This document shows positions 6,728 to 15,304 of a stretch of DNA of 19,980 nucleotides, in pieces. How positions within the stretch are numbered: position 1 is the stretch's first letter; the number at the start of each line of letters is the position of its first letter. A program made the translations under genes and the position numbers. Below the pieces are notes generated by a model. The model did not search any database, had not been told where the DNA came from, and was given only the letters and a program-made list of their open reading frames with translations. Source of the DNA: JBBKWJ01 sp037968895 (GTDB taxonomy: Bacteria > Actinomycetota > Acidimicrobiia > Acidimicrobiales > SZUA-35); contig JBBKWJ010000208.1 of the NCBI GenBank assembly GCA_037968895.1, positions 1-19,980 of the forward strand, in the 5' to 3' direction.

Positions 6728-7405
6728 GTGGTATTTGAATTTTTTCGCCGTGGTGGTGAACCAGGCATCGATCACATCCAGAAGCGCATGATCGAAATGC
6801 TCGCCGATTGCCGGCATTCGTTCGACCTTGCTACTGACGCGTTGCTGACTGGTATCGATCCAGAGAGTGTCGCCGATGAAATCCGAAGCACTGATCACCG
6901 GATCAACGCGGCCGAGAAGGAGCTGCGATCTGAGCTCGTCGTGCACGTCAGCGTGCAGGGCGCCGGCGACATCGGCACGGTACTCGGCTACACCTTGCTC
7001 ATCAAGAAGCTCGAGCGAATCGGTGACCAGGCGAAGAACATCCTCGACTTGGCCGAAGAGGGTGTTTCATTTTCGAATGCCGCCGATCTCAACGAACTAA
7101 TGAAGATCAGGCGGCAGGTCTCCGAAATGTTTGGACAGGTTGGGCTTCTGCTCGTTGCGCCGGTGACGTCCGATGTCGAAGACAACTGGAAACACGTTGA
7201 CGAGCTTCGTCAGTTCTGCGAAGGCAAGGTCCGGGAGTATCTGCATTCTGAACGGCCCGGCCACGAAGTGGTTCCGCGAGCAATTTACTACCGGTATCTG
7301 AAGCGCATCGTTGCCAATCTCGGTGGTGTTGTCACTACATCGACCGAACCGCTGACAAACCAGGACTATCGTGACGACGGCGAAACCGACATCGACGACG
7401 ACTGA
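6728..7405 (+). CDS. PhoU-domain protein paired with the Na+/phosphate cotransporter
   Basis: A 225-residue mostly helical protein. The PhoU signature is clear at about 91-104 (LIKKLERIGDQAKN), matching the [ND]xxxRhGD/ERIGDxxxNI metal-binding motif; the first helix pair has the related DHRINAAEKELR stretch. PhoU proteins sense or modulate phosphate uptake and Pho signalling at the cytoplasmic membrane face. In many bacteria the domain is fused to the C-terminus of the Na+/Pi cotransporter, so this two-gene arrangement supports a regulatory subunit for that transporter. The chosen start is GTG 6728, with AGAGAGG 7 nt upstream; an in-frame start at 6665 would lie inside the transporter gene and lacks support. 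The C-terminus is very acidic (YRDDGETDIDDD). Co-transcription with the transporter is likely given the 13-bp gap. Confidence 0.88.
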   Translation: MVFEFFRRGGEPGIDHIQKRMIEMLADCRHSFDLATDALLTGIDPESVADEIRSTDHRINAAEKELRSELVVHVSVQGAGDIGTVLGYTLLIKKLERIGDQAKNILDLAEEGVSFSNAADLNELMKIRRQVSEMFGQVGLLLVAPVTSDVEDNWKHVDELRQFCEGKVREYLHSERPGHEVVPRAIYYRYLKRIVANLGGVVTTSTEPLTNQDYRDDGETDIDDD

Positions 7406-7451
7406 TCTTGATTACGCGTGACCTCGCCTCGTCTGGCAGAATAGCTCTGGT

Positions 7452-7871
7452 ATGAGCGACCCCAAGCCAGCCCAGTTTCGGAAAACTAAGACAGGTAAGT
7501 GGGCCGTCATGGCGCCCGTCGAATCACTTGAGAAGGCACTCAAGGAAGATGGCGGCGTGGTGCAGGTCTTGAAGAAGTCGGGCGACTATTCGACCTTCAC
7601 CGTTGGCTCGCTCGGTAAGGCATTTGACGTCGACGGCGAACAGATGTGTTACGGATACAGCCCTGAAGACTCCGAAGACTCAGACGGTACTCGTGCTACG
7701 TCGTCACGATCAGCATCGCAACAGTCGAGCACAGGCGAATGGCCGGCCGCCTCAGACGCAGATCCGAGTCAACCGGGCACTGTGAATCTCGACGCTCCAC
7801 CCGCCGATTCGTCCGAACCAATGCCTGAATTTCAGGGCGGTTCAGACGACGAATGGGACGGCGGCTTCTAG
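7452..7871 (+). CDS. Small acidic protein of unknown function
   Basis: A 139-residue protein I do not recognise. Residues about 9-70 look like a compact domain (FRKTKTGKWAVMAP, then GGVVQVLKKSGDYSTFTVGSLG, then MCYGY), with alternating hydrophobic residues suggesting a small beta-rich fold. From residue 70 on it is low-complexity, rich in Ser, Asp, Glu and Pro (SPEDSEDSDGT, DDEWDGGF), probably disordered. There is no signal peptide or membrane helix. No Shine-Dalgarno is evident; the short TA-rich GAATAG just upstream could be a -10 of a nearly leaderless transcript. It precedes the YqiJ-like, flotillin and AAA+ genes on the same strand (122 bp before the YqiJ start), so it may belong to that set, but it may also be independent. 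Reading frame and codon use look like a real gene. Confidence 0.6.
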   Translation: MSDPKPAQFRKTKTGKWAVMAPVESLEKALKEDGGVVQVLKKSGDYSTFTVGSLGKAFDVDGEQMCYGYSPEDSEDSDGTRATSSRSASQQSSTGEWPAASDADPSQPGTVNLDAPPADSSEPMPEFQGGSDDEWDGGF

Positions 7872-7993
7872 CCGTCGGACATTTCTCGGGAACTCTCCGA
7901 CTCGTCTCGTCGTTTGCGCTACATCAGGTTGACGGCAATACTTCGGTGACTGGCGGCACATCTTGGCCACTGCACCAGATTTGGGGGAGTCGG

Positions 7994-8611
7994 GTGGAGC
8001 GTTTCATCGAAATAGCATTTGGCATGCCAACGGCGCTCTTTACGACGCTGTTGCTGATCTCGCTCGGCTACTGGATTGTCAGCCTTGTAAGCGGGATTGA
8101 CAGCGGAGCGGAGGTTGGCCTCGATGCCGATGTTGATACTGACTTCGAGGCGTCTGCTGGCTTACTGGCGGCACTTGGGCTTCACCGCATCCCATTCAGT
8201 CTGGTGATCACGGTGGTGTCGCTCACGGCGTGGCTTATCTCTCTCATTCTTGTGTTTCTCGTGACCGATGGAGGATCGACCTCACTATGGTTGGCTCTAC
8301 CAATCATCTTCGGTTCCCTGATCGGTGGACTGCTCGTAGCAAGTCCGGTCGCTCGCCTCGCGGCGCCCTTGTTCGCAGTTCACCCCGCGATGCATAGAGA
8401 AGATCTCATTGGTCGGGAATGCGTTGTCAAGACCGGTCATGTCGATGAAAGTTTCGGGCAAGCCGAGGTGGTCGACGAAGAATACGGAACTCATATTGTT
8501 CAGGTGCGGTGCCCGGCTCCCAATGAGCTGCGCTCAGGCACGAAGGCACATCTCATCGATGTCAATAACGACGGTGAGTTCCAGATCGCAGCAGGACTGT
8601 TGGACTTCTAG
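7994..8611 (+). CDS. yqiJ: YqiJ-like inner-membrane protein with OB-fold-type (NfeD-like) C-terminal domain
   Basis: A 205-residue protein from GTG 7994, which has GGGGGAG 4 nt upstream. The open frame reaches back to 7853 but that part overlaps the preceding gene and has no plausible ribosome site. Hydrophobic helices lie at about 10-33, 66-91 and 97-121; the acidic stretch between the first two (DADVDTDFEAS) is probably a loop. Residues 135-205 (DLIGRECVVKTGHVDESFGQAEV ... AHLIDV) resemble the small beta-barrel tail of YqiJ/NfeD proteins. NfeD-type proteins are the standard partners of flotillins and SPFH proteins, and in E. coli yqiJ precedes the flotillin yqiK just as here. Likely role: membrane partner of the flotillin encoded 61 bp downstream. 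Family assignment rests on topology, the tail and gene order. Confidence 0.78.
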   Translation: MERFIEIAFGMPTALFTTLLLISLGYWIVSLVSGIDSGAEVGLDADVDTDFEASAGLLAALGLHRIPFSLVITVVSLTAWLISLILVFLVTDGGSTSLWLALPIIFGSLIGGLLVASPVARLAAPLFAVHPAMHREDLIGRECVVKTGHVDESFGQAEVVDEEYGTHIVQVRCPAPNELRSGTKAHLIDVNNDGEFQIAAGLLDF

Positions 8612-8672
8612 GACTGCACAGAGCTAGTCCTGCACACACACTCGAAGTAAGAAAAGAAGGATAAGGGGTCAC

Positions 8673-10589
8673 ATGGATACGGTAATAATCGGCATTTTGG
8701 TCGTCGTAGCGGTGGTGTTGCTTGTATTACTCGCAGTCGCAGCGATGATCTCGACGTTGTACAAGAAGGTCCCTCAAGGTAAGGCGTTGGTCGTTTCGAC
8801 GATGAAGACAGTTGCCGTCACCTTCACCGGCCGAGTTGTCCTTCCGGTGGTGCACAAGGCCGAGGTGATGGACATCTCAGTGAAGACGATCGAGATCGAT
8901 CGTCGAGGCGCTGAAGGGCTTATCTGCCAGGACAACATTAGGGCTGACATCAAGGTCAACTTCTTTGTCAGGGTGAACAAGGCCGAAGAGGATGTCATCA
9001 AGGTTGCTCAAGCCATTGGTTGCAACCGGGCTAGCGACATTGTGACTCTTGAGGAGCTATTTGCTGCCAAGTTCTCCGAAGCGTTGAAGACCGTTGGCAA
9101 GCAGATGGAGTTCGTCTCGCTCTATACCGAGCGGGCTTTATTCCGTGATCGGATCATCGCCGTCATTGGCACCGATCTCAACGGGTACGCGCTCGAAGAC
9201 GTCGCTATCGACTATCTCGAGCAGACTCCCCTCAATCAGCTCGATTCGAACAACATTCTTGACGCCCAAGGCATTCGTAAGATCACTGAGCTCACTGCGA
9301 TAGAGCGCGTAGCCACCAATAACGCGTCGAACGACGAGTCGAAGCAGATAACGGCCAAGAACGTGGAGACACGGGAAGCAGTGTTGGAGCTTGAGCGTCA
9401 GCAGGCCGATGCCGAAGCGCGTCAACGTCGCGAGGTCGAGACCGTCAAGGCTCGTGAGCAAGCCACAATTGACACCATCGTCGCCGAAGAAACACTTCGA
9501 GCTGAGATGGCTAATCTCGAAGTTCAACAGAAGATTGGGATCGAGCAAGAGAACCTACAGCGCGAGGTCGAAGTCGCAGGGAAGAACCGCGAGCGAGTGC
9601 TGGCGGTTGAAACCGAGCGCGTGCAGAAGGCACAAGAGCTTGAAATGATGTCTCGCCGAGTCGAGACACTGTCGGCCGAGAAGTCGTTGGAAGAAGAGAA
9701 GGGCACGATTGCCGAGATTCGGCGGAGCCGGGTCGCCACAGAGAAGACCGTCGCTGAGCAAGAAGAGTCAATCGAGACGCTTCGTGTTGTCGAGCAAGCG
9801 AATCGGGAGCGGCAGGCAATCGTGGTCATGGCCGAGGGTGAGGCTCAGAGCCTCCTCGTCAAAGACATTAAGAAGGCTGAGGCCGCGGAAGAAGCGTCCC
9901 GCCATGAAGCGACGCGCCAGCTCACTCTGGCCAAGGCCGAAATGGAGGCCGCCGATCTTTCAGCACAAGCGAAGATTCGACTAGCTGAAGGTGTGAAAGC
10001 CGAATCAGCTGCCATCGGACTCGGCGAGGTCGAGGTTGACCGGGCAAAGGCAAACGCAATTCGGGAAACCGGAATCGCACACGTCGACGTCGAGCGAGCA
10101 CAGGCCGAGATTGTTCGCGAGCTCGGAACCGCCGAAGCCTCCGCCATAGAGGCCAAGTTGAAGGGCGAGGCCTCTGGTCTGACCGAAAAGGCTGAAGCCA
10201 TGAAGAAGCTCGAAGGCGTTGGACAAGAGCACGAAGAGTTCGTACGCGAGCTTGAAGCAGATACCAAGGTGCGACTTGCCGAGGTCGAGGCTCGAGTCGG
10301 TGTCGCAACGGCTCAGGCCGACGCGATGAAGACCGGTCTCGAGAATGCCAACATCGATATTGTCGGCGGCTCGGACATTTTCATTGACCGACTCGTCGGC
10401 TCTATTTCGGCTGGCAAATCAGTCGACGCATTCGTTGACTCATCGGAGGTCGCGGCCACCGCGGCAGCCCCGTACCTAGAAGGCAAGGAAGACCTCATCG
10501 CCAAGATTGGTGAGGCAGTATCAGGTATGGGTGCTGACGGCATCCGTGACCTCACTGTGGCTGATCTGCTTCGCAAACTCGGCAAGTGA
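8673..10589 (+). CDS. yqiK: Flotillin-family SPFH protein (YqiK type)
   Basis: A 638-residue protein. A single N-terminal membrane helix (residues 4-27) is followed by KKVPQGKALVV and the SPFH/band-7 domain (about 30-200), including the family-typical QDNIRADIKVNFFVRV, EELFAAKFSEALK and LNGYALEDVAIDYLEQTPL. Residues about 205-535 are a long Glu/Ala/Arg-rich coiled coil (VAEETLRAEMANLEVQQKIGIEQEN). A short C-terminal region (about 545-638) includes ENANIDIVGGSDIFIDRL, a flotillin end motif. Flotillins oligomerise on the inner leaflet and organise membrane microdomains. An AAGGGG site lies just upstream of the ATG. The stop TGA overlaps the ATPase start (GTGA), so the two products are probably made in fixed ratio and may interact. 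The gene before it is its usual YqiJ/NfeD-like partner. Confidence 0.92.
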   Translation: MDTVIIGILVVVAVVLLVLLAVAAMISTLYKKVPQGKALVVSTMKTVAVTFTGRVVLPVVHKAEVMDISVKTIEIDRRGAEGLICQDNIRADIKVNFFVRVNKAEEDVIKVAQAIGCNRASDIVTLEELFAAKFSEALKTVGKQMEFVSLYTERALFRDRIIAVIGTDLNGYALEDVAIDYLEQTPLNQLDSNNILDAQGIRKITELTAIERVATNNASNDESKQITAKNVETREAVLELERQQADAEARQRREVETVKAREQATIDTIVAEETLRAEMANLEVQQKIGIEQENLQREVEVAGKNRERVLAVETERVQKAQELEMMSRRVETLSAEKSLEEEKGTIAEIRRSRVATEKTVAEQEESIETLRVVEQANRERQAIVVMAEGEAQSLLVKDIKKAEAAEEASRHEATRQLTLAKAEMEAADLSAQAKIRLAEGVKAESAAIGLGEVEVDRAKANAIRETGIAHVDVERAQAEIVRELGTAEASAIEAKLKGEASGLTEKAEAMKKLEGVGQEHEEFVRELEADTKVRLAEVEARVGVATAQADAMKTGLENANIDIVGGSDIFIDRLVGSISAGKSVDAFVDSSEVAATAAAPYLEGKEDLIAKIGEAVSGMGADGIRDLTVADLLRKLGK

Positions 10590-13500
10590 GCACTTATGAC
10601 CTCCTTCGTAGTCGGCTTGAGGCGAGCGCAACTGCGCTCGCCGAGCGCGCTGGTTCGCTCAACAAGCGTCGAACCGAGGTCTTTGGGTCGTCCGTATTCG
10701 CGTTGAGGGGAACCGAGCGGCTCCGTAGCGAAAACGCAAACGTGCCCCGCGATGTTTCAAGTATCGACGGCCAACTCATTGTTGCGTACAACCCGGCACC
10801 GGGAGCGCTGACGTCAGTCAAGCCAAACGACATTTTTGCTATCCACAATCTGGAGCGTTCGTCGTCAGGCGAGATGGTACTTAACGCGAACCCGAACGGG
10901 CTCGATGCGTCTGTCCTTGACGACGCCCAGTTTCGACGCGACTTCGACGAGCTTCATACGTACTACAAAGACGCTCGAGTCCAGCAGTTGTATCGTGTTG
11001 CGAACCGCATGCTCGCTGTATTCCGCATTGGGACAGCGCGTTCTGACATCCGAGTTCTGAGATGGTCAGTCAATCCTGACGGGTCACTCCAGTACCTCGA
11101 CGCTCGCGGCGAACGTGATCACAAAGCGCCTGCTCGCCACGATGTCGACTGGACGTTGGTGACTCGGGAAGACCATGTCGGCGAGTCACACGTCTCGCTA
11201 TCGGACCGGGTACTGATTAACCCTCTCAACGGCACCATTGAGCTGATGATGCCCGACCGTTCGCTTCTGCTGAGCGATCCGGTGAACCATGCCGACCAGT
11301 CACTTGCGGACTGCACAATCCGGTGGGCAACGTGTGGCGACCTCATCGTCATCGACCTGTTGCCGTACGGCGAGCTCGACCATCGCTACTACGTCGCGAA
11401 TTTGCTCGATCACACTGCCACCAGAATTGATGAACTTGGTCAGGCGTTTCGCCAGTTGCCCGAGGGACAGGGTTTCATCCATCCGAGAGGTGTCTTTCTC
11501 AAGAATGGACAACACCAGTCGTTCGATCTCGAGGCCGACCAGATGGAACTACTTGAGGTTGTGCGATCACCCAATGGCGAGGACATGTTGTATGTCTTCT
11601 ACGAGCAGGAATCAGGACGGTCGATCCTCCTGCCATACAACGTGGTTCGCCAGGAGGTCACGACTCCACTTCGGTGCGATGGGCATTCGATCTTTGCTGA
11701 CGGAACCATGGTGATGTTCCGCGAAGAACATGAGCCCACCCGAATTCACCCAATGCAGATTTGGGAGACCCCATTCGCCAGCGACGAATGGTTCGCCGCT
11801 CAACCTCGCGAGATCTCCGACCTTGACCGAATAGGAAATGCTGCGCTCGTGCGAGGCATTGCTGACGCGCTTGCGCTTTCGAGACTCATTGGCAGCATTG
11901 AACCCTCGTCGGAGCTCTACGGTGACCTCCTCGGCTCCGTGGGGCGCTTCCTCGACCAGCATCATTGGGCAGAGTCAGTCGATGTTGGCAACCTCGCTGA
12001 ACCGGCACGAGAGATGCAGGTTGTTGCTGGACAGGTCATTGACGAGTTCGAACGAGTGCTCGAGGTTAAAGCCGTGGCAACGGCGACGCTCGACGAAGCG
12101 CGTCAGACGTTCAATCAGCATCACGAAGAAGAACGAATTTCGCCGCCGGCGACCACAGAAGCGTTCATCAATCTGCTAGGGCTTTATCGCCACGATCTGG
12201 GCCATCTTCACTCGATCCGAGACCAGCCTGAAGTCGACGTGGCCGCTGTCGACGAACTAGTAACCGAAGCAACCGCAGCCCACGCCGCAACGGCTCAGAA
12301 GGCGGCCGGACACCTCGCAGGCGACGGAGCATTTGCTCCTTACCACGAACGATTAGCGCGGATCACAGGTTCAATCGACGAAGCTGGGTCGTCAATCGCA
12401 GCGCGTGAGCTCCTTGAGGAAGTCGACGGGGTTGCAACCTCAATGGACGTGGTTTCTTCCACCGTTGGCGACCTTGTTGTTGACGACCCCCGAGTGCGAA
12501 CTTCAGTTCTCGAACAGGTGTCGCAGGTTCTCGCTTCCTTAAATCAGGTGCGAGCTCGTGTCGAGACGAAACAAGAATCGCTGATTGAGGCAGAGACCGG
12601 AGCGTCGTTCGCAACCGAGCTTGGGCTCTTTGGTCAGTCGATTGCATCGGCACTGAGCAGAGTCGATGAGCCGAAGGGGTGCGACGAAGCGTTGGGGCGG
12701 CTTCTTCTGCAGCTCGAACAGCTTGAGACTGCTGGTCCGCGCAGCGACGAGCAGATCCGTGAGCTTGAACTTCGTCGCGAGCAGGTAACCGAAACGGTCT
12801 CGGCGCGGCGCCAGAAACTCGTCGATGAACGGGAGGCCAAAGCACAACGGCTCGTTGGAGCCGCCGAGCGAACACTCGAACGGATCACAGAACGTGCGGC
12901 GGCACTTCCGTCCGTGGACGATGTGAACGGGTTCTTTGCCGCTGATCCCATGACTGCTCGCGTCCGCGACCTGACAGACCAGCTTCGCGAGCTCGGCGAG
13001 GCCGTAAAGGCGGACGAACTCAAGAGCCAGTTGGGGGCGGCTCGCGACAATGCGGCGCGCCTCATTCTCGATCGAGCCGAACTCTTCGACGGCGAGCTCA
13101 TCAAACTTGGTCGCCATCGTTTTAGCGTCGACAAACAGCGCCGCGAACTGACGATCGTGCCCCGAGACGGACGTTTACAGGCTGTCTTGACCGGAACAGA
13201 CTTCGCACTCGACCTCCACGATGAGCGCCTAGAAGCGCACCGTGACCTGTGGAGCGAACCGCTGGTGTCGGAGTCGCGTGACCTCTACCGGGGTGCATAC
13301 CTCGCGGCCGGCATCCTTGACGACGCCTTGAGTTCTGGACAAGTGCCAATGTGGGAAGACGTCGTTCGCGAAGCAGTCGACTCTCGTCTCGACGAGGGCT
13401 ACGACCGCGGTGTGCATGACCACGATGCAGTCCTCCTCGTATCGGCGTGGGCAGCAGGCGCAGCGACTGCTGGCCCTCTCCTGTATCCAAGCCGTGTTCG

Positions 13501-15262
13501 GGCCGAGGCGCTGTGGCACTGGTTCGACGAACTGAGCGAGGAACAGCGGGTCGATTGGATCGGCCGTGGCAAGGCGGCAGCCGAGCTCGGACAAGCAGTT
13601 GAGCCCGTTCTCGGCAGCTACATGGCAGACGAACTCACCGCATCTGCGGGGTTCGCTCCGTCGATGTCTCACGAGACCGCGCGCCATGTGCGGCTGTTTT
13701 CCGGCGACCAGAAAGTGCAATCGGTGCTTACGTCGGCCAGCCAAAATCCACGAGCGTATCGAGAGGTACTTGAGCGGTACGTCGCCGCTTCGGCACCCTA
13801 CGACATCGCAGCCGAGATTGTCGTCACGCTCCTGTTCCCAGAGCCTGAGCGCCGTATTCGCACGATCGATCTCGACTGCACCGTCAGCGGTCTGCTAGGA
13901 CGTCACCCAACGATTCAGGATGGCACGCTCAGAGTGTCTCTCGACGAGCTGCTTGACCTGTCCCGCCACCAACGCAACGATGTTGCGCCCCGTCACCGGG
14001 CATTTGTGGCGGCTCGGCGTGAAATCGTCGACCAGCTCAAGGGAAACCTCCGCGTACATGACCTTGTGCCGCACGTGCCAGAAGGCTTTGTGCGAAACCG
14101 GCTTATCGACGAGGTGTATCTCCCGCTCATTGGCGGCAACCTGGCTCGCCAGATCGGCACTGTCGACGACACATCTGCTGCACGATCGGGCCTTCTGATG
14201 CTGCTGTCGCCTCCCGGTTACGGCAAGACAACACTCATTGAGTACGTGGCTGATCGCCTAGGTATGGCGCTAGTTAAGGTGTCCGGACCGGGGTTGGGAC
14301 ACGATGTCACATCGCTTGACCCGGCTCAGGCGGCGAGTAGCACGTCTCGTCGTGAGCTCGATCGAATCAACATGGCGTTTGCGATTGCGTCAAACGTGAT
14401 CCTCTACATCGACGACATTCAGCACACGAATCCCGAGTTTCTACAGCGCTTCATTTCACTCACTGATGCTCAACGAAGAGTCGAGGGGGTGCTTGAAGGC
14501 GAATCGCGCACGTTCGATCTTCGTGGAAAGCGCTTTGCCGTCGTCATGGCCGGCAATCCGTATACAGAGTCGGGGGAGCGGTTTCGTATTCCCGACATGC
14601 TGGCAAACCGTGCCGATACCTACAACCTGGGTGATGTGCTGGCAGACAGTGAGCGTGCCTTTGCGCTTAGCTACATCGAGAACTCTCTCACATCCAACCC
14701 GGCTGTGACCCGAATCGGGCGTGACCTCGATGCGTTCATGGCTGGCCTGGATGGTGGGTCGGTCGACGAAGCGGCGCTGACCCAGCGCTATTCTGCGGCC
14801 GAACAGAACGATATTGTTCGCCTGCTCCATCACCTCAGAACTGTCCAGCAGACGGTTCTGACAGTGAATAGGCAGTACATCGCGTCTGCGGCGACAGGGG
14901 ATGCATATCGCACCGAACCGCCGTTTCTGCTGCAAGGTTCATACCGAAATATGACGAGATTGGCAGCACAGTTGCTGCCAGCGATGACAGAGGATGAAGT
15001 TGAGGAGATTCTCGACGCTCACTACACGGCTGAGTCTCAGTCATTGACTGGAGCGGCCGAGGCGAATCTTCTGAAGCTGGCGCAACTTCGAGGCAAGATG
15101 ACGCCAACCCAAGAGACTCGCTGGAACGAGATCATCACAGTCTTCCAGCGAAAGCAGCGCCTTGGTGGTGGCGACGACGACCCTGTTGCGCGCGTCGTCG
15201 CCGCGATAGATCAGGTCTCCGATGCCCTGAGCGGTCGAGTCAACCACTCTCCGTACGATTAG
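10586..15262 (+). CDS. Very large AAA+ ATPase, 'DNA repair ATPase' (DUF3686) family, coupled to flotillin
   Basis: A 1558-residue protein starting at GTG 10586, overlapping the flotillin stop by 4 bp. The N-terminal part (about 1-430) is rich in short beta segments (FALRGTERL, IRVLRWSVNPDGSLQYLDARG, DMLYVFYEQESGRSILLPYN), a possible propeller-like region. Residues about 430-790 are helical with a coiled coil around 650-775. A mixed region follows, and the AAA+ module is at about 1190-1480: Walker A PPGYGKTT (K1214, T1215), Walker B VILYIDDIQ (D1276, D1277; second acidic residue Asp rather than Glu), and sensor-1 VVMAGNP (N1324). The module resembles MoxR-like/RavA-type AAA+ proteins. Databases call such proteins 'DNA repair ATPase', but I see no DNA-binding or nuclease motif. 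Operon position with YqiJ and flotillin suggests a membrane-associated remodelling role (inference). Confidence 0.85.
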   Translation: MSTYDLLRSRLEASATALAERAGSLNKRRTEVFGSSVFALRGTERLRSENANVPRDVSSIDGQLIVAYNPAPGALTSVKPNDIFAIHNLERSSSGEMVLNANPNGLDASVLDDAQFRRDFDELHTYYKDARVQQLYRVANRMLAVFRIGTARSDIRVLRWSVNPDGSLQYLDARGERDHKAPARHDVDWTLVTREDHVGESHVSLSDRVLINPLNGTIELMMPDRSLLLSDPVNHADQSLADCTIRWATCGDLIVIDLLPYGELDHRYYVANLLDHTATRIDELGQAFRQLPEGQGFIHPRGVFLKNGQHQSFDLEADQMELLEVVRSPNGEDMLYVFYEQESGRSILLPYNVVRQEVTTPLRCDGHSIFADGTMVMFREEHEPTRIHPMQIWETPFASDEWFAAQPREISDLDRIGNAALVRGIADALALSRLIGSIEPSSELYGDLLGSVGRFLDQHHWAESVDVGNLAEPAREMQVVAGQVIDEFERVLEVKAVATATLDEARQTFNQHHEEERISPPATTEAFINLLGLYRHDLGHLHSIRDQPEVDVAAVDELVTEATAAHAATAQKAAGHLAGDGAFAPYHERLARITGSIDEAGSSIAARELLEEVDGVATSMDVVSSTVGDLVVDDPRVRTSVLEQVSQVLASLNQVRARVETKQESLIEAETGASFATELGLFGQSIASALSRVDEPKGCDEALGRLLLQLEQLETAGPRSDEQIRELELRREQVTETVSARRQKLVDEREAKAQRLVGAAERTLERITERAAALPSVDDVNGFFAADPMTARVRDLTDQLRELGEAVKADELKSQLGAARDNAARLILDRAELFDGELIKLGRHRFSVDKQRRELTIVPRDGRLQAVLTGTDFALDLHDERLEAHRDLWSEPLVSESRDLYRGAYLAAGILDDALSSGQVPMWEDVVREAVDSRLDEGYDRGVHDHDAVLLVSAWAAGAATAGPLLYPSRVRAEALWHWFDELSEEQRVDWIGRGKAAAELGQAVEPVLGSYMADELTASAGFAPSMSHETARHVRLFSGDQKVQSVLTSASQNPRAYREVLERYVAASAPYDIAAEIVVTLLFPEPERRIRTIDLDCTVSGLLGRHPTIQDGTLRVSLDELLDLSRHQRNDVAPRHRAFVAARREIVDQLKGNLRVHDLVPHVPEGFVRNRLIDEVYLPLIGGNLARQIGTVDDTSAARSGLLMLLSPPGYGKTTLIEYVADRLGMALVKVSGPGLGHDVTSLDPAQAASSTSRRELDRINMAFAIASNVILYIDDIQHTNPEFLQRFISLTDAQRRVEGVLEGESRTFDLRGKRFAVVMAGNPYTESGERFRIPDMLANRADTYNLGDVLADSERAFALSYIENSLTSNPAVTRIGRDLDAFMAGLDGGSVDEAALTQRYSAAEQNDIVRLLHHLRTVQQTVLTVNRQYIASAATGDAYRTEPPFLLQGSYRNMTRLAAQLLPAMTEDEVEEILDAHYTAESQSLTGAAEANLLKLAQLRGKMTPTQETRWNEIITVFQRKQRLGGGDDDPVARVVAAIDQVSDALSGRVNHSPYD

Positions 15263-15304
15263 CCACGGCGCGGGACGCCGCAGTGCACTGTCTACAGTCA
15301 CGGC

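Noticed and set aside
8610..8631. AGGACT/AGTCCT hairpin between the YqiJ-like and flotillin genes as a terminator
   Set aside because: Only 6 bp with a 10-nt loop and no T-run; the genes are likely co-transcribed.
9138..10585. Long minus-strand open frames opposite the flotillin and ATPase genes
   Set aside because: They are Ser/Arg/Ala-rich antisense shadows of the coiled-coil coding sequence without ribosome sites or family features.
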